From positions 4,679,501 through 4,743,500 of the forward strand of contig CP114486.1 of the NCBI GenBank assembly GCA_027186245.1: a stretch of DNA of 64,000 bases, in the 5' to 3' direction. A program made the translations under genes and the position numbers. Below, in pieces: positions 32,779 through 46,535 of the stretch; position 1 is the stretch's first letter, and each line of letters opens with the position of its first letter. The stretch comes from Coriaria nepalensis (Eukaryota > Streptophyta > Magnoliopsida > Cucurbitales > Coriariaceae). Below the pieces are notes generated by a model, which was given only the letters and a program-made list of their open reading frames with translations, was not told the origin of the DNA and searched no databases.

Positions 32779-35700
32779 ATGATACAGAGAAGTTCACCTC
32801 TCTGCTCCTCTTCATCCTTATTTTCTCATTCTCTTCTCGAAACTCGCCGATTCTCAGCTCCGTTTGGAACCGGAGCTTCTCGCACAGGTTCAGCTTCCAC
32901 CTCCGTTCGATTTCCGTCGTGTCACCTCCATAGCTTACGACTCGCCCTGCCTTCTCCGTCTCGTGTTGGTATAATAATTCTACTGCTTTGAATTTCATTA
33001 ATTTCCTCCTGTCCTTGATTGTCAGGGCTTTTTTTTTTTTTTTCCATTTTAATTGAAAATCGGTCTTAGTGTACTGAGATTCTGTATTTCTGTGTTTTGA
33101 CTGATTTAATGAAAAGCTGGGTGGGGATTTAGTATGAAAGCTTGCTATATATCTGATTGTTGAAGGGAACGTGGTTCAAACTTTAGAGCTTTTTCTGGTG
33201 TTGCTTATTATAGTTAGCTGTAGCTTTTAAGAGTGGTTTATCGGTATTTGTTCCTTTTTTTAGCCTGAGAAAAAGCTGTTTATCGGGATGCTTATGCTTC
33301 TTCGTTTCCAAAACTTAATTGTTGGAACGTGTGAAATTGTTGTTGTTGTTTTGTGTGTGTGTGTGTGTTGGGGTGGGGGGGGGGGGGGTTGCTCGTATTT
33401 ATTTAATTTTCTTCCTACTTAATTGGGCGTTATGTTGTTGATATTCGTCCTAGTTTTAGCTAATGAAAAAAATGCTCAAACCTGGATTATATTATGACAT
33501 GTATTCATCGACATTTGACTTGATGATAATAATATATCTCAGTATCAATCAAGTTGCAAAATTTCTCAACCTGATTAGTCCTTTAACTTTTTGTTTGGAA
33601 ACATTCAGCAACTCAAGAGACTGTTGAAACTTCCGAGACTCAGTTGGGATTTGTTGAAATTGGCTATATATCCAATATTCATGGGATTCAGGGTGAAATA
33701 CGTGTTAAACCGAGCACTGGCTTTCCTGAACTTCGACTTTCTAAGGTAAGGATCACCATAACTTCCACAATAACCATTTGATGTGGATAATTGTTTCAAA
33801 AATGATCCTCATTATGCAGTTTTTCCCATGTTTTTTAAGCCTGGGACAAGATGGTTGAAGCAACGAGTTTTAGGGAGGGAAGCAGTCCAGGAAGTAGAGC
33901 TGGTTGATGGAAGGGGGGGCCACTCTGGTCAGAAGAGTTGGATACTAAAATTTAGAGGAATTGACACGGCAGAACAGGTGAGTATATTTATGTCATTTAT
34001 GTCTTGAGAATTGATTCATTTGCTTCTTCTTAGAATGCATTATGAACTATATCGAATGGGAATATAGGATCAAAAAGGGTAGGATTATGCTCAAAATGTG
34101 TAGTGTTTTCTGATCGACCCTGTATTAGGAGGTAATGCATTTTGATAACTCAAGCTCTTCTTTATTAGCAAATCATTGCCCAATGCTCAAAGCGGGCCCT
34201 GTCCTTGGCCGTTCCTCCATGTTTTTTTATCTCGGGGAGGTGTCCATGTAGTCATGGCTTATTGCATGAACAATGAAATGTGTGCCAGAATGTTAATTTC
34301 AGCTTCTGTTCCAGGCTCAGCAACTTGTTGGATCAACTTTACTTGTGAAGGAAGGAGATCGGCCAGAGTTACAGGAAGGTGAATTTTATTCCCGTGATCT
34401 TGTTGGCATGAGAGTTATTCTTAAGGTATGAATATCTTACTTCTGTGTGTATGTGTGTCATTTTTGGGGGTGTTTAGGAAAGAACGTCAATTTCACCCTC
34501 GAATCACCTTGAAGTGATCTGTTACCTGGCCCTTAATGTTTAGTCGGTTTGTGTTAAAAAGGGGAAAAAAATACAACAAACCACAGTATCCATATTGAGA
34601 AAAATGGTTTCCTAAGTTGCTTTTATCCATTCTGATTTTTTGTGTCCTCCTCACCTTGTTATGTCATCCTTGGCTCTTGTTATTTTCCTTTGCTGCAGTA
34701 CTCTTTAATTACTATTTAAACTCAAGGTATATCTTCATTTCAACCTTTCAGGAGACTAGTGAGTATGTAGGAACCGTTGTTAATGTGTTCGACAGTGGAG
34801 GGAATGATCTTCTACAGGTTAGGCTTGATGTTTCCCAAGATATCCCTAACACATCTGGAAGTTCGTCATCAGCAGATACAGAAATTTTTGGTCGCCTTGT
34901 GTGGATACCGTTTGTTGAAGCAATTGTTCCAGATGTTGATTTGAACAGAAGAGAAATGCAAATTACACCTCCAAGTGGACTTTTGGAATTGAATTTAAGG
35001 ACTGATGAGAGGTCGAAGAAAGAAAGGCGTCAGCTTGTGAGGCATACTCTGTTATACTCTGGTCCAACTATATTATTATTCTCTTCCTTGACAACTTCTG
35101 CCTAAGATTTTGCACACATGTGCCACAGTAAAATGATTTGTTGTTTGGTTGGAATTCTTTTGTTCCTTATTCTTGCATCATATATATTAACTTTTGCTTC
35201 TTGTCTTTTTAAATATCCTACATTCTCCTTTCATATCTCTTGCTGTAGTTCTTGCTTTAGGTTTAGGAAATCTGTAACCTTTATGCTGTCTTTGTTAAGT
35301 ATATAATGAGCTTGTTGGTGACTTGTGCATTAAGTCGGTCATCCTTTCATGCTTTTCAGGAATGGAAAGAGAGGAAGAAGTTTCAAAAGCGTCTCATAGC
35401 AGCAAAAAAGAAACTCTGTGAAATAGAGCAGGAACATGTGTTTCATGGGTTTAGATATGGGGAGAAGTACCAAGGGAGATTACTTGCTGAAGAGATAGTT
35501 GGCGTCAACTCCAAGTTACTTCAGCAGGCATTACAAGATATTGTGATGCCTTCAAAGAGGTTTGGCGGGTTTGAACTAGTAATTTCTATAAGGGCTCGGG
35601 TGAAATTTGAGTTTTCGTAATTTACTTTCAGAATATTTTGGTATTCTTTGAAGCCTTACTCAGAGAACCTCTGCTATTACATGGGAGACCGGTTTTTATC

Positions 35701-37915
35701 CTAAATGTTGGCTGATCCTTTGGTTTATTAAAGCTCTTTTAGTATTCTTGGATAAATAGATTATTATTTTATTTTTTCTCTTCAATATCTGCATCTTCCA
35801 CAAGTTTGGTGGAAGTTCATGAGTGGTCATAGAGTGCATATGCAATTTGCATCCCTTTTCAAAGAAGCTTTTCCTTTTGTCAACTCTGTTGTCATATTTG
35901 TTGATATTTCTACTTTTATATGACTTCTTGAATCAGATGGACTGTTACTGAATTACTCGATGCCACAAAGTCTAAGCTAATTAGGAATACTCTGAAGCTA
36001 TCAGAGGAGTGCCTCACGTCTAATGCTAGTAAAGTGAATCATGGTGATAATTTCCACTTACAAGAAAAGGGTCTTTGTCTCAGCTCTTCAGGGAAAACTG
36101 CTGCTATTGTTTTAGTTGGAAGTGATTGTGGCTATGATCCTAATGCTGTCGGCCTTGAAAGCACTGAAAATCCAACATCATCTGCTCTTAAAGCTCTATT
36201 CAGTGGTGATCAGAGGTTTGCAAAGGTGATACTCACTTTCCCTTTCTATACACTAGGTCCTCCATTGCCCTGCACTAGTGTCTATCTAACTAATCCTACT
36301 GCAACAATTAACCTTGGTCATTTATTATTCTATTTCAATATAAAAGTTTCTGTAACAACTCTTTTCTTATCACTTAGGCTAATGTTGGTACATTTTGTTG
36401 AATGTGGTGACGGACTAGTTTTGAATAGTAGTAATACATGGGTGTTTGAGGTTGTCGGTTTGAAATCAGAATTGGATTTGGAAATTTGGCAGAGATTTAA
36501 TTCCTAGTATATGGATGGTGGAATTATCTAAATATTTTAACCCCTGTGAATGGTACTAGATTATCACAAACTCCGGAAAAGTGTTATGGTTCTGGGATAC
36601 CTTAGTAATCTCAAGATGAAAAAGGTGAAACTTGACTAGAAAATTTTAGACATCACTTGACCAGTTGGTTGCATTGGATTTCAAGTAATACGCATGTCAT
36701 TCTTACTGTGGGAATGTACACTTTTGAATGCTTATTTGAATGCTTATTGGTTACTCACAATGGAAAATATTCAAATGCTCTTGATCATGAATTTTGTTGG
36801 ATTTCTGGGATTGATATTATAAGTTTTTCACACTTCTGTTAGGAGAATGTTTTCAGGAAGCTTATGTGTCATTTTCAGGTTGAAGACCGATCATCTATGC
36901 CTTTGATTTTGATTAGCCCAGCTTCTAGGATCCATTCCATTGAGAAGCTTTTCGCAGATAATGACCACTTTGCTTTTGACTCCAACAAGGTTAGTATTTA
37001 TAGGATCAAGTGAAGAGCATATGTCCTTTATTGACATCGGGCTGTAGTTATGAAATACCGACAATGTTAGTATTTATAGGACCAACTCTAGATCTAAAAT
37101 ATTTTCCCCTCAAAAGCCAAAGTATGCATGAAAGGCATGTGTCGACAATACCTCTGGCCAGATGTCACTGCCTTTTCCTTTTTATTTTTCTTAAAATAAT
37201 CAACATATCTGAAAAGTGTTTAATACCTCATAATCATTTACCAGGTTTGGTTCTTGGAGGAAGAAAAGCTTCCTGTCATTAGCAATTCAATGGAGGATCA
37301 GAAGAAGTATAAGATTTTGATGAAATCGCCATGGGAAATACTTCAATCACCAATTGGTTCTGGTGGTGTTATCAACTTGCTTTCATCAAATGACATTCTG
37401 AACGAGCTTAGTGAAATAGGCGTGGAGTATATCGAGGTTAGTGATTCATGACATAGTATAGATATAAGATATTGTTGCTGTGTTGCCCCACCCATTGCAT
37501 CAAATTCCCTTAGGCCATACCCTTTAAGTAATTCCTTCACGCAATGAATATCTGTTGTTAGCAGATATGCAGCAGCAACCAAATGTACGTTGGCATGAAC
37601 TCAGTACTTCTCGGGCTTCTTAGTTCAAGGGAAGCAGATATAGGCATCCAATTCTCGAAAGAAACAAAAGATTCCGATGAAAATTTTGATGTGCTACTCT
37701 CAATGAGCTTTATAAAAGGGTTTGTAGCCAAACAGTCTGCTAATCTTCCATTCTATGCGATTCCAAAATCGAATTCGCATGTCAAGAAGGTTGAAAAAGA
37801 GTGGGTTGATGTTACCCCTTCCTCTCCAAACTCATACCAGCTTTGTTCTTCGATTTACAGTCTGTTGAATGCCTGTCCTTTAGACAAGGTCTGCGTGTTA
37901 GAAATTGCAGAATGA
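32779..37915 (+). CDS. RimM ribosome-maturation protein fused to a UDP-GlcNAc pyrophosphorylase-like domain, plastid-targeted
   Basis: RimM assists late assembly of the small ribosomal subunit (S19/16S head). Exons: 32779-32968, 33609-33745, 33840-33977, 34315-34425, 34752-35036, 35360-35559, 35937-36225, 36879-36989, 37245-37436 and 37565-37915, phase-consistent, 667 residues. The first ~65 residues are Ser/Arg-rich and transit-like. The RimM domain spans about 77-290 ([59 protein letters not shown]). A Lys-rich helical linker ([19 protein letters not shown]) follows. Residues about 360-667 resemble UAP/UDPGP nucleotidyltransferases ([55 protein letters not shown]). The Gly-rich GGxGTRLG nucleotide loop expected near [11 protein letters not shown] is not visible, so catalysis is doubtful. 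By memory this corresponds to At5g46420. Confidence 0.92.
33352..33388. repeat. (GT)n followed by interrupted poly-G in a RimM intron
   Basis: (GT)9 is followed by GGGG, one T and 14 G residues, in the first intron. On the sense strand this could form a G-quadruplex. Confidence 0.9.
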
Positions 37916-39500
37916 ATGCTTGGAAAATAATGTATCAAGGATAGAAATCGAATAGACATTGTAGTCATGTGTACACAAATTGTCGCTCGTCAGAATGAAA
38001 AGTTTGGTCCTATATTTGTTAATTAGTAATTTTGCAGGAATAGTTATGTTGGGTCCTTTGTTGCTCTTTTGATTATGCCTTGAGGAGTTCCTGCTAATTA
38101 TTTCTACATAGGATGATTCTATGGATATATTTTTTACTTTACTTATTTTTAAATTTATTAAATTAAATACAATAATTAATATTTATTTATAATTATTTAA
38201 TATTACTTATTATTATTGAACGTTAAAATATTATATATTTAATTAATTTTAATATAATAAATTAAAAATATATATATTAAATAGCACGTAAAAAAGTAAC
38301 CATAAAATCTATCATTTTCTACATAACGTGTATATATACTCTATTTCTTAGATCTAATCTGTAGATTTTAGTTAAATATATTTAACGGTTTAATAGTTTA
38401 ACAGTTTTCGTTGATGCGGATTCAAAATTAATTTTTAAAAACTTACAAAATTTTATACGAATAAAATATAAGTTTTATTTATTATTTAATTATTTTAATT
38501 ATTAAATTAAAATGAGTCTAATTTAATAATTATATTTATATAATAAATATTTGATCTTAAAAAATGTAGATCCGGCTTGCAAATCCAAATCCGGGGGTAT
38601 ATCTAAAAAGGAGTTAGAATGATTCTCCGGAATGGCAAAATCATGCAGTTAAATATATAAGATAGTATATGATTAAATTATATAGAGTTAAGTTTTGTAT
38701 TTCTAGGCTGGTCGTTGATCTTTTATTTTCTTGATTTGTTTAGTTTTCTTGGCGGGCTCTTTCAGTCGGGCTTTTGCTTATCATTTTTGCAGGTTTTTTT
38801 TTTTCTTTTTTATGGTTTTAAGGGTAGAGGTGGCGATTCATACCGATATGATATGATATGGATTGTGTCGTGCCGTATTTGATACGAATTAACTTGTGTT
38901 GTGCTCGTACCTAAAAATAAGAGTACAAACATAATAACGGATTATTAATGTGTCGTGACGGCACATGAGATCGAGTAGACCATAAGCTCTTTTTGGCTCA
39001 TATATCTATTTTGGCTTGTGAGCTTGTTTTGACCTGTGAACTCGAAAACTTGTTTTTAAAAAAAATTAATTTAAAAAAAAATAATTTTGAAATAATTAGT
39101 AAAATATTAATATCGTAATACATATTTTGTATATTGTTAATCGTTTCTAATAGTTATTATTTAATAAATTAGAAATTAATATTATTAATAATTAAAATTA
39201 TAAATAAACTGTAATAAATATTATTTTATCAAACAAGATCTTATATTAATCGAATAACCTTTAATATACAAAATAATTTTTTAAAAAATCACTTTCTAAA
39301 ATTATGAAGTATTTTTGGGCTCATATTTTAGTCGTCGGGCTCAAAGGTCTATGTCATGCTCGCTCATATTGTGTTTTTATCATATTATGTTATACATATT
39401 CGTATTGACCCGAACTATTTTATCACAGGGGTATATCTACACAGTTTAGTTCATACTATCCAAACCGAACCGAACTCAACAAAATGCGGAAAATTTTAAA
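37916..39500. other. AT-rich spacer with transposon-like debris
   Basis: Nothing coding. 38100-38560 is extremely AT-rich. 38840-39460 contains GTGTCGTG-, CGTATTTGATACGAATT- and GGCTCATATATC-like words typical of plant repeat DNA, but I cannot assign an element class. Confidence 0.35.
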
Positions 39501-39517
39501 TAAACAAAAAAAAATGT

Positions 39518-39554
39518 AAACCCTAAAACGCAGCCCACGGTGGGATTATAAATA
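39518..39554 (+). promoter_or_regulatory. Telo-box, site II and TATA box of the eL32 gene
   Basis: AAACCCTAA (telo-box) at 39518-39526, AGCCCA (reverse of site II TGGGCT) at 39532-39537, and TATAAATA at 39547-39554. This is the standard combination in plant ribosomal-protein promoters (established knowledge). A 5' UTR intron follows, with donor near 39620 and acceptor near 39731. Confidence 0.75.
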
Positions 39555-39745
39555 GCACGACCTAACTCTCAACCGTAACCTCTGTGCGGCGAAGAACCCT
39601 AGTTTTCCCATTCTCTCTAGGTGAGATCGTTTCCCTCTCTCTAAATGGAGTTCAAATTATTTAGTCTCTTCTCTCTTCGGCCGACGTTTACTCTTGAGCT
39701 AATCTAGATCTGTGTGGTGTTAAATTTGCAGGAGGGTAAGCAGAA

Positions 39746-41229
<1,484 letters not shown>

Positions 41230-41782
41230 TTTTGAAAACCAAACATGTAGTTTGGATAACTTTTTTTGTAGTGAGATTCTGCTACTATTTATCTTCTTTT
41301 TTTTTATCAGTTTTTTGTACTCTTTTGCATTAAAATGTCTGTTTATCCAGACTCTATACTCTGAGACACAACTTTTGCAATGCAGCTATGGTTTCAATTA
41401 TTTAACGACTCTCGTTCTGCATTATTGTAGTCGTCTTTTTTTAGAAGGAATCCGACCACGACAATGAAACTCGCAAGCTTTTGCATTTGAGATGAGTACT
41501 TCTATCTTGCGCAAAATGCAATCCTTTCAATTTACAGCTTCAGGCACAACTTACAACAAGTTTCCACCTAGGACTCTAGAAAAAAGATATGGATCTGTCC
41601 TAATGCAAATTTACATCCAACCTTAATATGGATCTGTTCCTTCATCGACACAAATTTGGATCTTAATCTGCCCGTATCAAAAGTAACGTTTAAAGACCTT
41701 CTTGCTGTTAAGAAGTTGAGAAATGACTTGTCGTTAATCTATCAAAATGAAGTGAATTGGTGTATAATTTTCTCATATTCTC
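41230..41782. other. Spacer between convergent eL32 and PPR genes
   Basis: Only 3' UTR-like AT-rich DNA. Confidence 0.5.
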
Positions 41783-43906
41783 CTACCAGGAATCTCCACA
41801 GGAGCAAGCTCCATTTCTAAAATGATGAAAGCGACTAGAGTCCCTAACAACAATCTCCCTCCCCACAATTGTCGCCATAATCTTAATCGCACAGTGGCAA
41901 TCCCCACATACACGAAGATTCTTCATGACCACTATGGTACTACCTTCAGTGGTACTAACCAATCCGAAACATATCGCCAGTCTCTCGCTATGATAAGATA
42001 ACATCTCCTCCTTTTGTTCTGTCTCCACATCATGTAAAGAATACTGTTGATCAGGAACATAACCCAGTTCCTTCAATTTTCCACCTAACCATTTGAGTTT
42101 CTGATATATCTTTTCACTAAGTGGGTGGGACCTGTCTCCAGAAAGAAATACATGCTTTGTTTGCTTCAGAGTTATCCAACTGCGTCCTGGCTGTTTTACA
42201 ATTCCGCTGTGTTTCATCTTCTTTCGAATTCGAGAAACATCTGACCATCTGCATGTGGAAGCGTATAAATTTGATAACAAAACATAAGCAGCACTACAGT
42301 TTGGTTCTAACTCAAACACAGACTTAGCCACCTTTTCCGCCAAATTCACATTTGCATGCATCTTGCAAGCACTAAGCAAAGCTAACCAAACCAGAGAGTT
42401 TGCCTCCATCGGCATGTTTTCAATTAATTCTTCTGCTTCTTCTAACTGGCCGGATCGGCCTAACAGATCAACCATGGATGCATAGTGCTCAAGCTTCATG
42501 TCAATAGATTTCTCATGAATAAAATACTTGAAAAACAGTCTACCCTTTTGTAACATCCTAGAATGGCTACAAGCATAAAGCAACCCAGTCAATGTGATTT
42601 CATCTGGGTCTACTTTAGAACGAATCATCAGGGCAAAAAGACACAAAACCCATACTCCGTACCCATGTTGTCCACATCCCACAATAACTGAATTCCACGA
42701 CACGATATTCTTCTCGCCTATTCTCTTGAAAGCCAAAACCCCATCATTTATACTTCCACACTTGGTATACATCACAACAAGAGAATTTCCGACAAACATG
42801 TCGGTATTAAGACACAACTTAATAGTTGTAGTGTGGACCTCCTTCCCACTATCAAGAGCTTCTAATCCACAACAAGAATTTAAAGCACTAGTCAAAGAAG
42901 ACTGATTAGGAACAACCTTCTTGCTTATCATGGCCTGAAAAACTTTTAATGCATCTTCGTGCTTCGAGTTAGTACCATACCCCGTCAAAAGAGCCGTCCA
43001 AACTACTACATTTCTATACAATGTCTCTTGGAAAACACAACAAGCGTTCTCTATTTTATTGCAGTTAGCATAAAATGTTATAAGTGAAGCAGATATATAC
43101 TGATCCAAGTAATACCCTAACTTAACAATTTGACAATGGATCTGAACACCTAAATTTAGCATAAGCGTACTTGAACAAGCAGTTAGGACAGAGACCATTG
43201 TGGTTGGAGTGGGTTCGATACCAAAATCAATCATCTTCTGAAAAGTAAACAAAGCTTCCTCACTCTTCCCGTTTTGGTCCAATCCAGCAATCATAGAAGT
43301 CCAAGAGATGGAATTTCTTTCAGGCATTTCATCAAACACCTTGAGAGCATCTACAACTCTACCATTACTAAAATACCCATGAATCATTGAGTTCCATGCA
43401 GCTATGTCTTTCATTGGCATCAAACCGAACAATTGCTCGGCAATCCCAAATTTTCCGAACTCCATGAACCCATTAACAATTGTGGTCCAAGAAATAACAT
43501 TTCTCTCAGGCATTCTGTCGAACATCTTTTGAGCTGTATATAAATCCCCACAATCTAGACATCCCTTAATTATAGAGTTCCAAGAGACAGTGTCTCTAAC
43601 CGGCATTTCATCAAACAATTTGAGGGCGTCTTTAAGCCTACCTTTTCGCGTGTAGCCCTTGATCATATTAGTGTATGAAGAAATAGTAGGAGATGGTATT
43701 CTATCAAAAGTCGTGCGGGCTTGCTCGAGTCTCTGATACTTTAGGTTGTAAGAGAGGAGGGAAGTGAGAGAAAGAGATGGTGATTTGGTGTAATTCTTCC
43801 TGCCCAAGAAGCATTGAGGGGATTTTTGGGATGTTGGAAATGAACATGAGCATGAGATAGATTGTGAGAATGTGAAATTTCGAATATTGGCGCGAAGAGT
43901 TGGCAT
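41783..43906 (-). CDS. PLS-class PPR protein with E/E+ and DYW deaminase domains, organellar
   Basis: A single exon of 707 residues. DYW-class PPR proteins bind organellar transcripts and carry out or assist C-to-U RNA editing. The N-terminus is Ser/Arg-rich, consistent with a mitochondrial or plastid presequence. PPR motifs run from about residue 75 to 480 (SYTNMIKGYTRKGRLKDALK, MPERNVISWTTIVNGF, GKEVHTTTIKLCLNTDMFVG). An E/E+ region follows at about 495-575 (ELEPNCSAAYVLLSNLYA). The DYW domain has the cytidine-deaminase zinc ligands HSE (His639, Glu641) and CGDC (Cys667, Cys670), then FHHF and CSC. The last three residues are Asp-Ser-Trp instead of the canonical Asp-Tyr-Trp. No frame lesions. 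By memory it corresponds to At5g46460. Confidence 0.93.
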   Translation of the reverse strand: MPTLRANIRNFTFSQSISCSCSFPTSQKSPQCFLGRKNYTKSPSLSLTSLLSYNLKYQRLEQARTTFDRIPSPTISSYTNMIKGYTRKGRLKDALKLFDEMPVRDTVSWNSIIKGCLDCGDLYTAQKMFDRMPERNVISWTTIVNGFMEFGKFGIAEQLFGLMPMKDIAAWNSMIHGYFSNGRVVDALKVFDEMPERNSISWTSMIAGLDQNGKSEEALFTFQKMIDFGIEPTPTTMVSVLTACSSTLMLNLGVQIHCQIVKLGYYLDQYISASLITFYANCNKIENACCVFQETLYRNVVVWTALLTGYGTNSKHEDALKVFQAMISKKVVPNQSSLTSALNSCCGLEALDSGKEVHTTTIKLCLNTDMFVGNSLVVMYTKCGSINDGVLAFKRIGEKNIVSWNSVIVGCGQHGYGVWVLCLFALMIRSKVDPDEITLTGLLYACSHSRMLQKGRLFFKYFIHEKSIDMKLEHYASMVDLLGRSGQLEEAEELIENMPMEANSLVWLALLSACKMHANVNLAEKVAKSVFELEPNCSAAYVLLSNLYASTCRWSDVSRIRKKMKHSGIVKQPGRSWITLKQTKHVFLSGDRSHPLSEKIYQKLKWLGGKLKELGYVPDQQYSLHDVETEQKEEMLSYHSERLAICFGLVSTTEGSTIVVMKNLRVCGDCHCAIKIMATIVGREIVVRDSSRFHHFRNGACSCGDSW

Positions 43907-44620
43907 AGCCGTATTTCACCAACGGTAACGATGTGGTTATGAAAACCCAATGTTGTTTTAAGATTAGAAGGGCTACTTTCAAGATTTGGAATCCGCTCAG
44001 AATTTTAGGCCTAGGATTGAATAAATTCAATTTCAATTATTATCATTTTTACATGATTGAATAAATTCAATTTTAATTATTATTATTTTTGACATGCTAT
44101 TAATTACTTTACAAAAAATAAGAATAAATAAATTATTTAAATCTATCTAATGAATTATATATTAAAAAAATTAACGATTGAGAATTAATCAAGTTTTTTA
44201 ACCAAATATTTTGTCTATTTTTTATCATTTCTAATCCTTTATATCTCATTTTGTCGATTTGATTATTTTGCAAATTTCATAATGGAATGTCAAGAGTTTA
44301 GCGATAGATAAACAATTTTAATAAATTTCAAACTTTTATATTTTATTTTTCTTTGAATGCTTAATAATAATCATAATAAAGAGGTCGCATTATTCTTATT
44401 TTATTTGTATTCTGCTTTCGACTCTTTCTGTAATGTGCAAATGTGAAAATATGAAAAATCAAAAATTTAGAAATCTCATTTTCCAGATGTAGTTCTTGCT
44501 CGATAACTCTAGGAATGTGAGGCCTTGAACAATCGAGCACCGGTGTTTAATGTGTTTAACTAATTTATTTCATCTTTATAACCAAGATTATTGATTTCTT
44601 TTAATTTTTTCCTTCTACAA
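43907..44620. other. PPR upstream region
   Basis: The - strand PPR promoter lies near 43910-44000. The rest is AT-rich with no gene. Confidence 0.45.
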
Positions 44621-45420
44621 AAATGATTTTCAATTTTGTAATGATATATTTTGATAGTGAATGGAAGGAGAATGTAAACTCAAATGAGAAAGAAAATTTG
44701 TTATACTGGCATAAAACTAACACAGATGGATTAACTTTAAAGTTGTCTATAATTTTTATCGACGTAGATCATAATGAATTCAGTTTACAACTGTCGTACA
44801 AGCCATAGAGTAAATTGTTGTTTTTCCTGTTATATATAAGAAATAAAAACTTGAAGGGAGTTCTTTGCCACTTGCAATTTAAAAATGAAAAATCTCTCAT
44901 GTATGTGAAGTTGTTTCCGAAAACTCAAAGAGATATGTTGAGCATCATCGTCAATTACCTAAGCTTCATAATCTTCATGATCTTGTTAGGAGAGACAAAC
45001 TCGGTTTTGCTAATAGTCATGATGATCGTTGCAGATTTTTATGATAAGAATTAGCATGACAATTATGAGGATTTTTATGATTATGATTATGATAGCGAAA
45101 AAAATCACAATAATGATGAGGTTTTATATGAGGATTTGGATGAGGTTGAGAATAATGATGTTGATGGGTGAAGAGAATGAGATTGCTAATTATGATGACA
45201 AGGGCTGAAGAGTGGAGCAAGAACATGTCACTAATCACAACAATGAAGATAATGTTGCGAATTAAAGGTACAAGAATGACTAATTCAAGGGAGTAAGGTT
45301 CTTAGGAAATTATGATAACTTAAATGACATATCACTGGCGAACCACCGTCAACATCACCATGTATACTACGTTCACACAACGGGCAATTAAATTGAAGAC
45401 AAAGAAGGTGTTATCCCCAT
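44620..45420 (+). mobile_element. Remnant of a MULE transposase N-terminal region
   Basis: Two short frames with intervening stops read like the N-terminal domain of MuDR-type proteins: IYFDSEWKENV at 44645, then NEFSLQLSYKP and FFLLYIRNKN near 44770-44850. An acidic Asp/Glu/Asn-rich segment (YEDFYDYDYDSE, near 45065-45160) follows, as commonly found next in plant MULE transposases. The transposase core (MULE domain) is not visible. Moderate confidence only. Confidence 0.5.
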
Positions 45421-45724
45421 TACTACCCAGCGGTCTACATGTGCTAACAACATATAAAATAATTTAAGACCGATTCGATATTTTCATGTGTTACCACATG
45501 CGCCTCTATAGACTTTCAAATCAAAATCAAGGGCATCAACTTCTCCCATACCTATTTCCTAGCTTTCAATGCAAGGAAATGAACCGATTCTTAAGCCCAT
45601 ACCTAATTGGTTAATAGATTAGCAAAAATCAAACTTTAAGAGGAAACAAAAAGAAATGCAAACAATAGAAAATTAAAGTTACTAGCCTGTAGGGAAAGTG
45701 AAAATCCTACCAACATATATGTTT

Positions 45725-46440
45725 CCTCTTCACCTTCTATTCATTTTTTATTTATGGCGGCTTTCGCCATTATATCCTTCATCAATAAATCAATTGTGTT
45801 CTCGAAAGAAGCTCTACCCCAAGAGTATGCGTTGAATCTTTCCAGATTAGTTGCAACAGAAAACGTAATTGGCTTGATATTATTATTCATCTCTTGATCC
45901 ACTATAACTGCCTCTATGAAGTACACAAGAGCTATATTGATGATATCATTGTCTTTATTACTCCAACTTCTAAACCTCTTTCTTAGATCAGTAACTATGA
46001 TGAGATTACCATCAACGTCTTTAACAACTAGTTGTCTTTTCCTAACTAATCGATCACATTATCCTCATAATACTAGTGACATTTCCATCTCGTCACCAAA
46101 GAAAACTCTCTCGGCCTGAACCACATAGGCTTATCGCCAACCAAAAACCACAACTCATTTTTCTTCTCACACTTGGCCCATTAGACAATGAAAGAGTTAA
46201 GGAGTTTATCGAAGTTGTTGAGATTCGGATCCACATCGAGGAAGTGCCCCCAAACATGTAGTTTCAATTTCGCCGTGAGCCTTTCCTTTATATCGGCAAT
46301 AACAACTTCTTGCTTCGAAATCATAGAGATGTAGAATTTGTAAAAAAAATCTTCCATGAGGATGGGTGTAAGGCATTGCACCTTCTTCCATTTGAAATTA
46401 AACACAAACATACAACAACTAAGATTAATAAGAAACACTT
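45725..46440 (-). mobile_element. Remnant of a DUF1985-type gene carried by MULE/Ulp1 elements
   Basis: On the - strand the frame at about 46165-46090 reads ELWFLVGDKPMWFRPREF and LVTRWKC, the DUF1985 signature (normally LWF.vggkp.rFs.rEFalvTGl.C). It is preceded by LKLHVWGHFLDVDPN and followed by INIALVYFIEAVIVDQE and FNAYSWGRASFENTIDLL. At least two stops interrupt it. Such domains occur with Ulp1-like proteases inside Kaonashi-type MULEs, which fits the MULE fragment next door. Confidence 0.65.
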
Positions 46441-46535
46441 ATAAGCTAAAAAAAAAAATCGAATTATGGAATTGATTCTCTATTGCATGATGAGGTAGTC
46501 TTGAGAGATATCGAGTAATTGAGATGAGAATTCAG

